A program made the translations under genes and the position numbers. The notes beneath the pieces are model-generated. The model worked only from the letters and a program-made list of their open reading frames with translations, was not told the origin of the DNA and searched no databases. Source: Tomocerus qinae (lineage: Eukaryota; Arthropoda; Collembola; Entomobryomorpha; Tomoceridae). Taken from it: a DNA stretch of 64,000 bases. The stretch spans positions 45,854,409 to 45,918,408 of the forward strand of contig CM034547.1 in NCBI GenBank assembly GCA_020055645.1, in the 5' to 3' direction. This document shows, one piece after another, positions 22,144 to 32,599 of the stretch. Each line of letters starts with the position of its first letter. Within the stretch, counting starts at the first letter, position 1.

Positions 22144-22475
22144 GATTACATGGAACGACTCCTACGAGGGAATCACTCCTAAAAGACTTTACTCCTAAAG
22201 GACTCCTACAGCCAGCTAATACTATGTCCAGTGCGGCTTCATCATGGAAGAACAGCTTAAGATTGTCTTAATAGTAACATTAAAAATAGTGAAAATTAAA
22301 CTGATTTGTAAACCAATCGAATAGTCACGATTAAATGTGGTATAAAGGGCAACTCTAAAATAATTAAAAACAATCAGTTAATATATTGCATTGGAGGAAG
22401 AAGTACTTTTTAGGAATCCTTTAGGAGTAAAGTCTTTTAGGAGTGATTCCCTCGTAGGAATCGGTCCCTGACAGC
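22144..22475. mobile_element. hAT-like MITE (332 bp)
   Basis: Terminal inverted repeats of about 65 bp (22144-22207 and 22412-22475) share CCTACGAGGGAATCACTCCT and the adjoining stretch. The element is flanked by the 8-bp direct repeat CTTGGTTT at 22136-22143 and 22476-22483. It has no coding capacity. An 8-bp duplication is typical of hAT, though P-type elements also make 8 bp. Confidence 0.75.
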
Positions 22476-22483
22476 CTTGGTTT

Positions 22484-22956
22484 AAAGGTTCGTAAGCGTT
22501 CGATTAGCCGGATTATCGTGTAATTATGTTGGAGGCGGAGGTATGGTATTGGAGCATGATATTGAAATTGTAGCATGGCAAGACAATTTTTCATTCAAAA
22601 GCAGATCATGCAAAGCCAACTTTATAATATAAAAAACTCGCAACTTGTCTATATATGTATGTCTCAAAAGATTCTCAATTTTGCATTTTTGTAAAACATT
22701 CCTAGATTTATAAAACTACATGACACACATATACAAAAACTCAATGGTTCTACTATTCATTAGAAATGGTTAGCAACACCATTTAGTGTTATAGTTCCAA
22801 CCAAAGGTCTAACCAAAAGCTCGTTGAATTATCTGTAATACTGATGATGAATCGGACGGAACGGAATGAACCTGAGAAATGAAAATGTAGCAAAATTATT
22901 TGTCAAAAATGATGAAAAAGCCAATGATGTAACATGTAAAGCGCATCACCACCACA
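22484..22956. other. Intergenic, no gene recognised
   Basis: AT-rich single-copy-looking sequence between two mobile-element copies. Confidence 0.4.
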
Positions 22957-23185
22957 TCTTTACTCTACATAAACGTAAAGTGGGACATGCGCATGGAATT
23001 CTTTCACTATTTTCGAATAAATGTTTGTATTTATGTCCGTAATATTTTGTAATTAATGAGCAAGGACTAAACTATCAGTACTGAGTCCAATCAACGGTCT
23101 ATGAAATTCGGGCCAATGCGCAGTCGCTAGAAATTAACTGATTTCAACATTTTATAGCACACTTTATGTGCTAGGATTCAACTAG
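22957..23185 (+). mobile_element. Small non-autonomous Helitron-like element, copy 1
   Basis: This 229-bp block recurs at 44122-44393. Both copies begin TCTTTACTCTACATAAAC directly after an A and end CTAG directly before a T. A short hairpin (TAGCACACTTTATGTGCTA) lies 12 nt before the end. A 5' TC, a 3' CTRR end with nearby hairpin, and insertion between A and T are the Helitron hallmarks. No coding capacity. Confidence 0.65.
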
Positions 23186-24585
23186 TCTTAGTATAAGCGT
23201 ACTCAATGAAATATTTTATGGTTATGTGCAATGGGCATTTTCCAAATGTAGCGAAACCTAGCTGAAGGTGGTAGAGCTTTGAGTCCCATTGTTTTCATTT
23301 TTTAATACCTGCTTGGAATTAGGAAGTAACTATATATTCTTGGTCTTGGCCACATCAGGTTTCTTTTGTAATGGAATATCTTATTTTAAATTTCTTTATT
23401 TTAATTAGATTATTTTGGGTCAATTGCCAACGTATACCTATACTTCTATATTGATCTGTACATGATGTAATGTATTCTCTTCTAAATTTCTTTATTTTGG
23501 TTAGGTTAGGTTAGGTTAATTGCCAAAATATCGAAGGTTATCTGAAACAGACATTGCAATGAAACATTCGTATTTTAATACCCATTAGTCACTTTACATA
23601 GTTAATATACACGTCGCACTTTAACCTTAGATAGGCTCCATAGGTGCCTTATTACTTTGGACATTATTCTAGCCAACCGAGTCGAGCCGAGTCGAGTGGT
23701 CGGATTAAGTATTTTAAAAGGGTGATGAGCTAATCCGCGCCTTAATCCTTTTTCCAAGAACTACAAAAAGGTTAAAATGACCGACCGCGAGGAAAGAAAC
23801 CCAATTTTCTAGCCTGTGCTTTATAGGGTGAAGGAAAAGCTCACATACACCAATTAATGTTTGCATTTAGTAGCTCAGGTTATTGTATGCTACGCAGGAA
23901 CATATAGAAAAGTGTAGTGTTGGTTGTGAAGCGTGCAAGCATAATATTATGCTGTATTTTATTCTGTTAATGTACGACCAATGGCATATATAGTGCATAC
24001 GTTGCATTATTTAATTACAATATTTTCTAAAAAACTACTCGCTAAAATTGCTGCTACATGTTAAAAATATTAATATTCTATAAAAAATGACATCACCAAT
24101 TTGCAATGAAATTTTTCTCCTTGTCCCAACTAAAGCACTACTTAGTATCCATACATTTATGAAGACAATGCACGTGTTTATACGCTGTGTTATTTAATTA
24201 AAATATTTTCAAAAAAACTACAGCTGCTACATGATAAAAGCAATTTAATTATATCTCCGCAATTTTATCAGAAAATATTCCATACTTTAAAATGATTATA
24301 AAGAATTTTATAAAAACTAATTAACCTTTATACAGAAAACTAATACTAGATTTTTATTTTGTAATTCTGAAACATTTTCTACTAATATAATGTGATAAAT
24401 CGTAGAAATCACAACGGAAATGTAAAGTGTACATATGAAAAAACAAGGGCCTTGGAATTGTTTGAAAAGTTTCGCCCACATAATTTTTTTCACATTTACA
24501 AAGTAACTTTAGATTATTCAGCTCATTCCGGCAAATAATATTAGATGGATTATAATATGTGCATTATTGCGGTTCAAAATATAAT
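23186..24585. other. Intergenic, no gene recognised
   Basis: AT-rich. At about 23504-23518 there are three TTAGG units in a row, too few to call a telomeric array. No coding stretch was recognised. Confidence 0.4.
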
Positions 24586-25057
24586 TTAATTTGCTTTAAT
24601 GCTGACCAAAAAGCAATTTTTCGTGTTGGCATCCCGCAAAACGAAGTTCTCTCCATCTTTAGATAGCCGTAAGTTATCAGTAAGATCAATTTCGGAACTA
24701 TTTTTTGGAAACTTCGGTAGCACATTCCGTCTAAAGCATGTTAATGTATGACGCAGCGATGAATATTGGGGCATTTCTGGACGAATTTCAACTGGAACTA
24801 GTCCAAGCTCTTTCCGTATATTTAAATTATCAGCAAAATATTTAACTATCTCGATGTGAAACCATGTACATATACTGAATTTAAAGCTTGTTTAAAATTG
24901 CTTACCAGAACAGAATCGCTAGTGACTTTTTCCATAGATCCATTTCAGTGGCATTTCTTAGCCGATTTATAAAAAGTAAAACTACTATCTCTATTATTTT
25001 GGATCTATGTGTATGTTGGCTTTGGTCTGTTTTTTGTGTTTCGATATATTCTGTCAT
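24586..25057 (-). CDS. Small putative membrane protein, unknown family
   Basis: Two exons, 24906-25057 and 24586-24874, join in frame to 146 residues with a good donor (TG/GTAAGC) and acceptor (ATTCAG). The N-terminal 20 residues are polar (MTEYIETQKTDQSQHTHRSK). Then come two hydrophobic stretches, at residues 21-30 (IIEIVVLLFI) and 45-60 (SLAILFCICTWFHIEI), which could form one or two membrane segments. The C-terminal half is soluble and mixed-charge. I do not recognise the family. The intron removes what would otherwise be a frame break, and the join is phase-consistent. Against it: no TATA box was seen and the length is small. It could also be an exon pair of a decayed gene. Confidence 0.5.
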
Positions 25058-25094
25058 TGAAAATTACCAAGCTGCCCCCTTTTCTTCCTCTTAA

Positions 25095-26057
25095 AAAATA
25101 AAATTGTTTACTATCCAACATAAAATAAACTATTTTAACTGATCTACGAAATTCCATTAATTAATTTGATAGAACAAGCTAGAAAGCTAAAAAATCTCGA
25201 TGTAATTGTGCTTTACAACAAATTTAATTTACGCAGTAAGTAATTTACATTACGCAGTCATCATATATTTAAATATATTTGTAAGGTATAGTTCACTACA
25301 ATGGCCATGCGATAAAATATGCTGACCACATATACTCATACTGAACAACCAACATGATTGCCTAAGTGTACAGTACATTGAAGCTATTTCTATATGCATA
25401 TTGTTTCTTCGTGTGAAAGAGAAGCAAGCATAAGCGGAGTAGTACCACCAAAAAAATATAAGCACAAGAAGGGCACTTAAGGTTTTCTTACTCCCTGTGC
25501 AACGGCCAGGTAACAAAATTGCCTTTCGAGTACCTGCGGTCGGCAGGTAGAAAATATTTTTAGATTTATCCTTTAAGCTTTCGCAAAACAACACACACCC
25601 TTTAAAAGAAAGTTGAAAAGGTTGTTAAACGGCGGCGTATCCAGTATTGTGCAGACCCTTGCAATTTACAAAGAGTTATAAAATTCGTTAAGGACAAACG
25701 TTATTATTGGTATTAATTCGTTTAGTTCAATTCTCACTGTTCTCTTCAGTATAATATATTCATTTCTCAATCTCGATATCAATGCATTAAAATAGTTTAC
25801 AATATTCAAAGCGTTTTATTATCTCAATGTTAGTGAGTAAAAATGTTTACTAAAAATTACAATGACAAATGTCAATAATGTCCTAAATTGTTTGCATTAA
25901 TTACTACTTTTACTGTATAATTAAGAAATAGAAATAACATTATAGGGTGAAAATGAAAGCATTACTTCAATGTTAATGTACATTTCAAACTGCTATTGTG
26001 TTAAAATGTAGCAATGTTATGTCACATTATGAACGTCTTGCATAATAAATAGTAAGG
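25095..26057. other. Intergenic, no gene recognised
   Basis: AT-rich sequence upstream of the two-domain Kazal gene. An open frame at 25250-25594 (minus) starts with GTG rather than ATG and has no recognisable product. Confidence 0.4.
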
Positions 26058-26065
26058 TATATAAA
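26058..26065 (+). promoter_or_regulatory. TATA box of the two-domain Kazal gene
   Basis: TATATAAA, 86 bp upstream of the ATG at 26144. Confidence 0.6.
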
Positions 26066-26143
26066 GAAGGCTAATCGTATATTTGTCATTTCAAATCTAG
26101 GTTTTATACTTCTGCAGATAAGGAATTATTCACTCTACTCAAT

Positions 26144-27799
26144 ATGGCAAATACATCTTTACTCTACGGACTTGTGGCAATATTTCTTGGACAATTTCTT
26201 GGTTTTCACAATAAACTAAAAAAATTAATAAAATTTTATTTATTGAGAATAAGTCATAATTACAAAATTCTTGAATTTATAGGCGAATCTCAGGCATGTA
26301 TTTGTACCAGAGATTATAACCCGGTAATTAAGATCAATGTGTGGCATTATGATTCTTGAAAAAATTATTAAGAAATTTTGTTACAATTTATATAATTTAA
26401 AATGTAGGTTTGCGGAACTAATTTGGTGACATATGGCAATGAGTGCATGCTAGAATGTGCTTCATCTAAACTCGACGGTATTTATTATTTTCAAATACAA
26501 CTTTACGATACCATTGTCTATGCATATATTTTGAGAAGCATTACTGATTGCAAATATGTATTTCAGAAGACATAGATGTACTGTTTGAAGGCCGTTGCGA
26601 TGATGTAGGCGGCTCAACTAATAAAAAGATCAGTAACGGTTTACCAGAACCAGTACTACGTAAGTTTTCGGGAAATTGAAAACCAAAGTTTCAGTATCAT
26701 TTGATTACAAAAAATTATTCGTTTCATTTACATTTACGGGCGGGTGAGCAAAACCCTGTTGGAGCGAGAGCCAAAAGTATTACTAGAGTATCGGTTTATA
26801 ACTTTATTAAAAAGGCTATCTTCCAGTCAATATAATATTGGCAAGCATAGCAGAGTGGCCAAAGAATATTTCATGTATACCTCTATGAGAGTGCTCTCTA
26901 TGTAAACTAAGAGTTTGACAATACTCTTTAAATACCAAGTTTGTATTCCTGCCTTATCTACATTTTAGGTTGTTTCAAAATGAAGCAATTAGGGTAGCGT
27001 ATTCGGCAAATTCAACGTACCAAAATTTATTTGATCTGTTATAGCATCTAAGTTGATAGTGGAGTATGTTTTTATTTTAATAAGAGTATACAGGTTTGGC
27101 CCAAAAACATACATGCATACATTGGCTTTAACTGTTCATTACTTTAGATGATTTTATTCCAATAAAATCAACAATAATATTTGGAAGGGCAGGCGATTGT
27201 TTGAAGACTCATGAGTTTTCAACTTCTAACTTTTATTTTGCTTCTTTGGCACAAAATCTCCGAAGCCCTTTGAAAAAAACAATTTTCCTACACTTTCGAT
27301 CGTCACCAAATAGGATTCTTTTCTTAGGACCACCTTACTGGCTGTAAACATGATACAGCTTAAAAACGGATTAAATTAATGCTTGATTTTGTATTTGTTT
27401 TATAGATAGTACGTGTATTTGCCCTCATAGTCTAATGCACGTCTGTGGTAATGTATATTTTACCTATATAGTAAAATTTTGTGCTTATTTTAATGATTTG
27501 AATTCAACTATATAAAACCAGCATAAAAAGAAAATAATTTTTACTCCTTTTGTTCCAAAAACTGTTTATATATTTGTAGCCACATCTGGGTTCACTTATG
27601 CTAACAAATGTCACTTAAAATGTGCTGGTAAGATTTCAATTTATTAAATTGACTTATATAATATCGTCTAGTTTTGTATCACAGAAAAGTAACATGGTAC
27701 TCTGCTTAAAAAACTGCTTTAACATTCTCAATATAATCAGGGGCCGAGCTCGGTTACGAAGGACCATGTAAGAGTAAAAAACCTTTGCAAACACAATAA
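26144..27799 (+). CDS. Secreted two-domain Kazal serine protease inhibitor
   Basis: Seven short exons (26144-26201, 26283-26323, 26408-26477, 26567-26659, 27406-27447, 27580-27627, 27741-27799) join in frame to 136 residues, each with GT-AG borders. The signal peptide is MANTSLLYGLVAIFLGQFLG. Domain 1 reads CIC-x7-CGTN-x3-YGNEC-x3-C-x15-C, and domain 2 reads CIC-x7-C-x10-C-x3-C-x9-C with the conserved FTYANKC. A Ser/Asn/Lys linker separates them. Within each domain an intron falls between Cys3 and Cys4 or close before Cys3, and a second intron lies after Cys5, as in the one-domain gene at 11732. The two genes therefore share ancestry or domain architecture. Domain 2 ends with a short basic tail. 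The residue after Cys2 (Thr in domain 1, Pro in domain 2) is near the reactive site. Likely extracellular; the target protease is unknown. Confidence 0.82.
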
Positions 27800-28271
27800 A
27801 AGGATCACAATATGGCTGACATCAACCAGGATTTAAAAAAATGATACTTGAGAAATACCTGAAATAAAGTTTACTTTTTCTAAGCTTATTGTAACCAAAA
27901 ACTTTTTTTGAACATACTTTCATCCCTTCCCCTTGTAAAATGCCGATGAAAGATGAAATAATAATTTTTGTTCTTGAGTTTAATGACAAAGTGCAAAAGA
28001 AGTAATAAAAAAATAGATATTCGCTGTTTTAGTCCAAGATGAAACTTTATTAATGTAGAGAAAGAGCTGGCATAATATATCCAATACACATAACGGTCAC
28101 TAGAGGCATGACCACAGATTACAGATGACAGTACAGTAACTTCAAACCAATAAGAAAGGACAAAAGCTGTTTCACGCAATTTTGACAATGATTTGTTCAG
28201 AAAAGTTAATATTCTACTTTTACATATAGATGAATGAAAAATATGTGAAAATATTGTGAATAGGTTAGTAC
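27800..28271. other. Intergenic, no gene recognised
   Basis: 3' flank of the two-domain Kazal gene. No coding stretch recognised. Confidence 0.4.
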
Positions 28272-29294
28272 TGATCCTGTCACTCCATGGGGACTATTTT
28301 CAAATCGAGGGGGACATGAAAATCGCTTCTCATTGGTGGATGAAATTTTTTATTGACCAATCAGAACGCAGCATTTCATTTCAAAATTTTATATGATTTT
28401 CAAAAAGCATTCCCAAGGGAAATATTTATTGCGACATTTGACTTCTGAGATTTATCTTAATACTTGCTGTAAGGAGTAACTGTTGACTCAACTATTATTA
28501 TGTTGACACGCAAAATAGACAGTAGACACACTACATAGGGTTTAGGGTAGATATTGTTACTATAAATCATCAATACTGCAAGTCACTGCATAATGATTAG
28601 TCTCCCCAAGGAGCTTGGACGGTTAATAAGGAGAGCCAAGTAGAGAATTGCCCGTAAAGGAATTTTGAAGATCTATAAGGGACATTTTATTCCTAATTTA
28701 TTATTATTATTATTCCTAAACTGATTGTTATGCTGTTGGAAACGTATTAAATTATTAGAGGATAGCAAGTGAGACATCAATGTTTATAGCAACTTGATAA
28801 AGACAGGGGTATAGGGGACGTTTTCCAAAAAACGTCCCTTATAAATCTTTAAATTCGCTTATGGTAAAATTCCCTGCTCGGGTCTCCTGATAAAGCGCTA
28901 CTATAATATGGCAACGTCCATGCTCCTTGAGTCTCCCTAAAATAATACAGATACCAGCCAGTGGATTATCTTACAATTATGTATGCTAAAATACTCAAGT
29001 ATGTCTTCTAGCTTAGTCTACTAGTCTTGTTACATCCGTAGAGTTAAGTACGCAATGTGGTAAGTATATAGCTTAGAATGGTGATACATGCTAAAGTGTA
29101 TAATGTATAATGTCTCAGAAGTCAAATGTTGCAATAAACATTTCCCTTGGGAATGCTTTTTGAAAATCATATAAAATTTTGAAATGAAATGCTGCGTTCT
29201 GATTGGTCAATAAAAAATTTCATCCACCAATGAGAAGCGATTTTCATGTCCCCTTCGATTTGAAAATAGTCCCCATGGAGTGACAGGATCAAGT
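28272..29294. repeat. 1-kb inverted-repeat (foldback) element
   Basis: The outer arms, about 28272-28453 and 29112-29294, are near-identical inverted copies of roughly 180 bp that start GATCCTGTCACTCCATGG. The pairing continues weakly inward (28600-28690 against 28840-28940), so almost the whole 1 kb can fold on itself. No clear target-site duplication was found and there is no coding capacity. Confidence 0.8.
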
Positions 29295-29339
29295 AGATAT
29301 AAAAAACGTTCAAGTTCCAGTCCAATATAGTTCAATCAA

Positions 29340-30240
29340 TTAAGGACGCAGTTTACCGCTGGTTGCTAACGAAATAAATATGATTTCCAAAATTTATCCC
29401 CGAAAATTGCGTCAATTGTCACAGCCGAAACCCCATAGTTAACCTGCCCGGCTCTTCCATTACCTCAAGGGCAGTGCAATTTTGATAAACAGTGCAGTGC
29501 AGTGCTATCAAGGTTAAATGCGACATAAACAAAACAGCCGTCTTACGGTTAGTATTATTATCACTATGACTACGGCGTCAATGCTTGTATTTGACGGCCG
29601 TTTATGTCACAGGGACAATAGACATCCTTGATAGTAGTCAGTAGTTATAACAACCATGGTTAAACTTAACCTTGTACAAGTATGAATGCACTGGAGAAAG
29701 ATGCAAACAAAAAAGATTGTATTCTGAAGTAATAACATTGCCAATGACGACAGGTGGAAATGCTATTACAAGTCATAGTATAGAAATATATAACATAATA
29801 CACTTCCCCATTTCCTAGAAACTAATTTTTTGAAATTGCGTTGACTTATGCCCTCGGATATTCCATCAACAGCAATTCGGGTCAACCTCTATTGCATTTA
29901 AAATCCATCATAGCATCTTCATATCGGCTTTTATTTCTCCCAGAGGATCAGTCCGATTTTTATGGGACCTACATTTTTGGAACCGTGAACTATCCAGGAA
30001 CAAAAGTTGCCATTCGGAATTTTGATATAGTTGTTTTAAATGCATTTAAAAAAATCAAATTCCCAAAAAATGAGTCATTTTTAGTTTTTTATAAAACGTT
30101 GATGTTTTTGGTCCATTCAAAGCAACTATATCAAAATTCCGAATGGTAACTTTTGCTCCTGGATAGTTCACGGTTCCAAAAATGTAGGTCCCATAAAAAT
30201 CGGACTGATCCTCCGGGAGAAATAGAAGCCGATGTAAAAC
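29340..30240. repeat. Hairpin-bearing repeat unit A
   Basis: Contains inverted arms 29923-30033 and 30123-30233 (111 bp each, near-identical) around an 89-bp loop. Unit B at 30300-31120 is a diverged direct copy. Shared blocks, in order, are GGTTGCTAACGAAA, CCAATGACGACAG, CGGATATTCCAT and the hairpin. Confidence 0.75.
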
Positions 30241-30299
30241 ATTTTTTAACATGCATTTTCATAGTCCCTTGTGGTTGCTATGCAGGTATGAAGTAAAAC

Positions 30300-31120
30300 C
30301 TTAAGGATGGGCTTCGTCGATTGGTTGCTAACGAAAAATATAATTTCTAAGATTTACCCTTGAAAATTGCTTTACAAATCGTAACCGAAACCCACATCCT
30401 GACCTAACCGACACACTAAGATGTATTGATTACTATGGGTACTATCCTCTCAAACTACCCCTGGTTTTTGACAATCATTGATAGTTTATGTAAAATACTC
30501 GATGATTTTCAAAAATATATATAAGATAATCTAATCTTTGCTTGGTGGTATTGATTATGTGATTGCAATTGCCAATGACGACAGAATAATAGATAGAAAG
30601 ATGTATGGACAGAATAAGAATAATAGTAGACTTGTACTGTATTGCTATGGTTCTTGGAAGAGCTTGCCTTTGAATCAATGTTTTCTATAGAGATTATTAC
30701 TTTTTACTTTTGCGTTATCATGTTATCTAAGTCAATGTGCCCGGATATTCCATGATAGCATTTCCGGTCGACTTTCATCGAATTTGAAATTCTTCATTAT
30801 TCAAAAAACTACTCTTACATCCAGTTCTATTTCTTCCAAAATACAACCCGGATTTTAATGAAACCTGCATATTTGGAATCGTGAAACATCCAGTTACACC
30901 TGACTGCACTTAGATTTTTGATATTGTATAAAAAATTAAAGTTGTAAAAAAGTTGTAAAATTATTGCTTTCTTAAGACATTAATATTTTTGGAGTATTTA
31001 CAACTAGAATATTAAAAATCTAAGTGCAGTCAGGTGTAGCCAGATGTTCCAGAATTCCAAATATGCAGGTTTCATTACAATCAAGGTTGTATTTTGGAAG
31101 AAATAGTGCCCGTTGTGAAA
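30300..31120. repeat. Hairpin-bearing repeat unit B
   Basis: Diverged direct copy of unit A. Its own arms, 30827-30925 and 31008-31106 (99 bp each, roughly 90% alike by eye), flank an 82-bp loop. The arm sequences of A and B are related (for example TTTGGAA-C-GTGAA followed by ATCCAG), but each hairpin's own arms match each other far better than they match the other unit. Confidence 0.7.
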
Positions 31121-31598
31121 CTTGTTTAACATGCATTTTGATACTCAACCACTCAACTAATTTAGAGACGAAGCCCCTCGTTAAGTGCAGGGTGTACCAA
31201 AAATAAAAAGTGGAAATTTTCTGAATTTTTCCCCTTCCCAAATTTTCTTATTGGTTGGTTAATTTCGCAACCTTTTTCAAAACTTTAATTAACTAATATA
31301 GATTTACTAGCAAAAATGGTGGAAAATTGAACACCCGCCCGATCTTTATGGGATTAGGAAGTCGGATTTGAAAATAAAAAGATTTGTGAACAGGAAAAAT
31401 CCAGAACTTTTTTCAATTTTTTTGTTATTAGTCAATTTTTTGAACCCCTTATTGTCAAGTGATGTTAATTAAAGTTCCCTCATAAATGTAACCTTAAAAT
31501 ACCCTTCCATTTGCTTTTAGTTGTTCAGATACACCTAGCTCGGTAGTTAATCCGTAATACAAACTGTACACAATGAAAATGGTACATTTTTTATTTTG

Positions 31599-32523
31599 TT
31601 AACGGTTGCATCTTTTTGGACATGTATCATCGTAGTAGGTTATAGCTTCATTAATATCAAAACCAATAGATTTTACGTAATCCAAGACCATGATTTCCTC
31701 TTCTATTCCCATATAATCATGTGTGGACGAAACCATCCAACCTACAACGCAACAAACAATGAATTTAAATATTTTTAATTACACATATGTTATTTCTGTA
31801 TTTATAGCAAACTCACCTACAGTACCATCACTGAAGCACATGGTAGAGACCGAAACATTGTTAATGTAATGTGGATAAACTTTCATACTTCCGCCTGTAC
31901 ACGTTGATACGTTTTGAATTAATGCTCATTGTGAAAGAATGGAAATTATTACTAAAAAATTATTGCTTACTGAAATCATTGGTTGAGCTTTTTAGATCAC
32001 ATAACAAAGCTCCTTTTGTTTCGGCAGATACCAAACATTTCAATTCTACAGATAGCGTCTTATCGTATGCGAAATAAGAACCGTCCAGATGACCTGGCGA
32101 ATACTGTACCTCTGCTGTTGGACAGAAATTCGTATAATCGTCAAAAGACGCTTCCAAAGTCTTTCCATGAAGAACGCTGGAAAGATACCGCCGGGCACTC
32201 TTGCTACCAAAATGGATATGTCGTTCTTTTTGTTTAACTTCTTCGTGATTCTGTAAAATTACATTTACAAAGGAATAAATTGGTACCCACCTCCTATAAA
32301 CGATATTGCCTTAAATCTAATTGACAAATGGACAGACCCATTTTGTATCGTTGGCTGTTTTCATGGTGTTCGTTTCTGGAGGATTATTGAGACAAATATG
32401 CGAGTAGTCTTTGTCTTCCTTCATCGGTTCTGCCATACAACCAATTGACGACGCAGAGCCCAAAGATACTAATTGTATTAAAACTACACTGAGAAAATAA
32501 TACAAAATGAGTTTGTTATACAT
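31599..32523 (-). CDS. Secreted Cys-containing protein, unknown family
   Basis: Three downstream exons (31971-32250, 31817-31894, 31599-31741) join in frame with good splice sites and end in CPKRCNR and a stop. Exon 1 at about 32338-32523 holds a signal peptide (MYNKLILYYFLSVVLIQLVS) and a Cys-bearing start (GCMAEPMKEDKDYSHICL). The exon 1-2 junction is uncertain. The exon 1 frame hits TAG then TAA before exon 2, and the only phase-0 donor near its end is a weak TGG/GTCTGT. With that donor the protein would have about 229 residues. Cys residues are scattered: two in exon 1, three in exon 2, one in exon 3 and two in the last exon. I recognise no family. A TATA box at 32550-32557 lies unusually close to the ATG. 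An undetected alternative first exon is possible. Confidence 0.6.
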
Positions 32524-32549
32524 TGTTGAGTATCTTCAAACAAAAAAAG

Positions 32550-32557
32550 TTTTTATA
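32550..32557 (-). promoter_or_regulatory. TATA-like box upstream of the Cys-containing gene
   Basis: TATAAAAA on the minus strand, with its first base 34 bp from the candidate ATG at 32523. A start about 30 bp downstream would leave almost no leader. Confidence 0.4.
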
Positions 32558-32599
32558 GTTAGAAAATTCTGAAGTGCAGGAATAAGAGCTTAATGGAGG

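Noticed and set aside
23500..23520. Telomeric TTAGG repeats
   Set aside because: Only about three units, so not a telomere or a convincing interstitial array.
25250..25594. 114-codon open frame, minus strand
   Set aside because: Starts with GTG, has no recognisable domain, and contains no exon-like borders.
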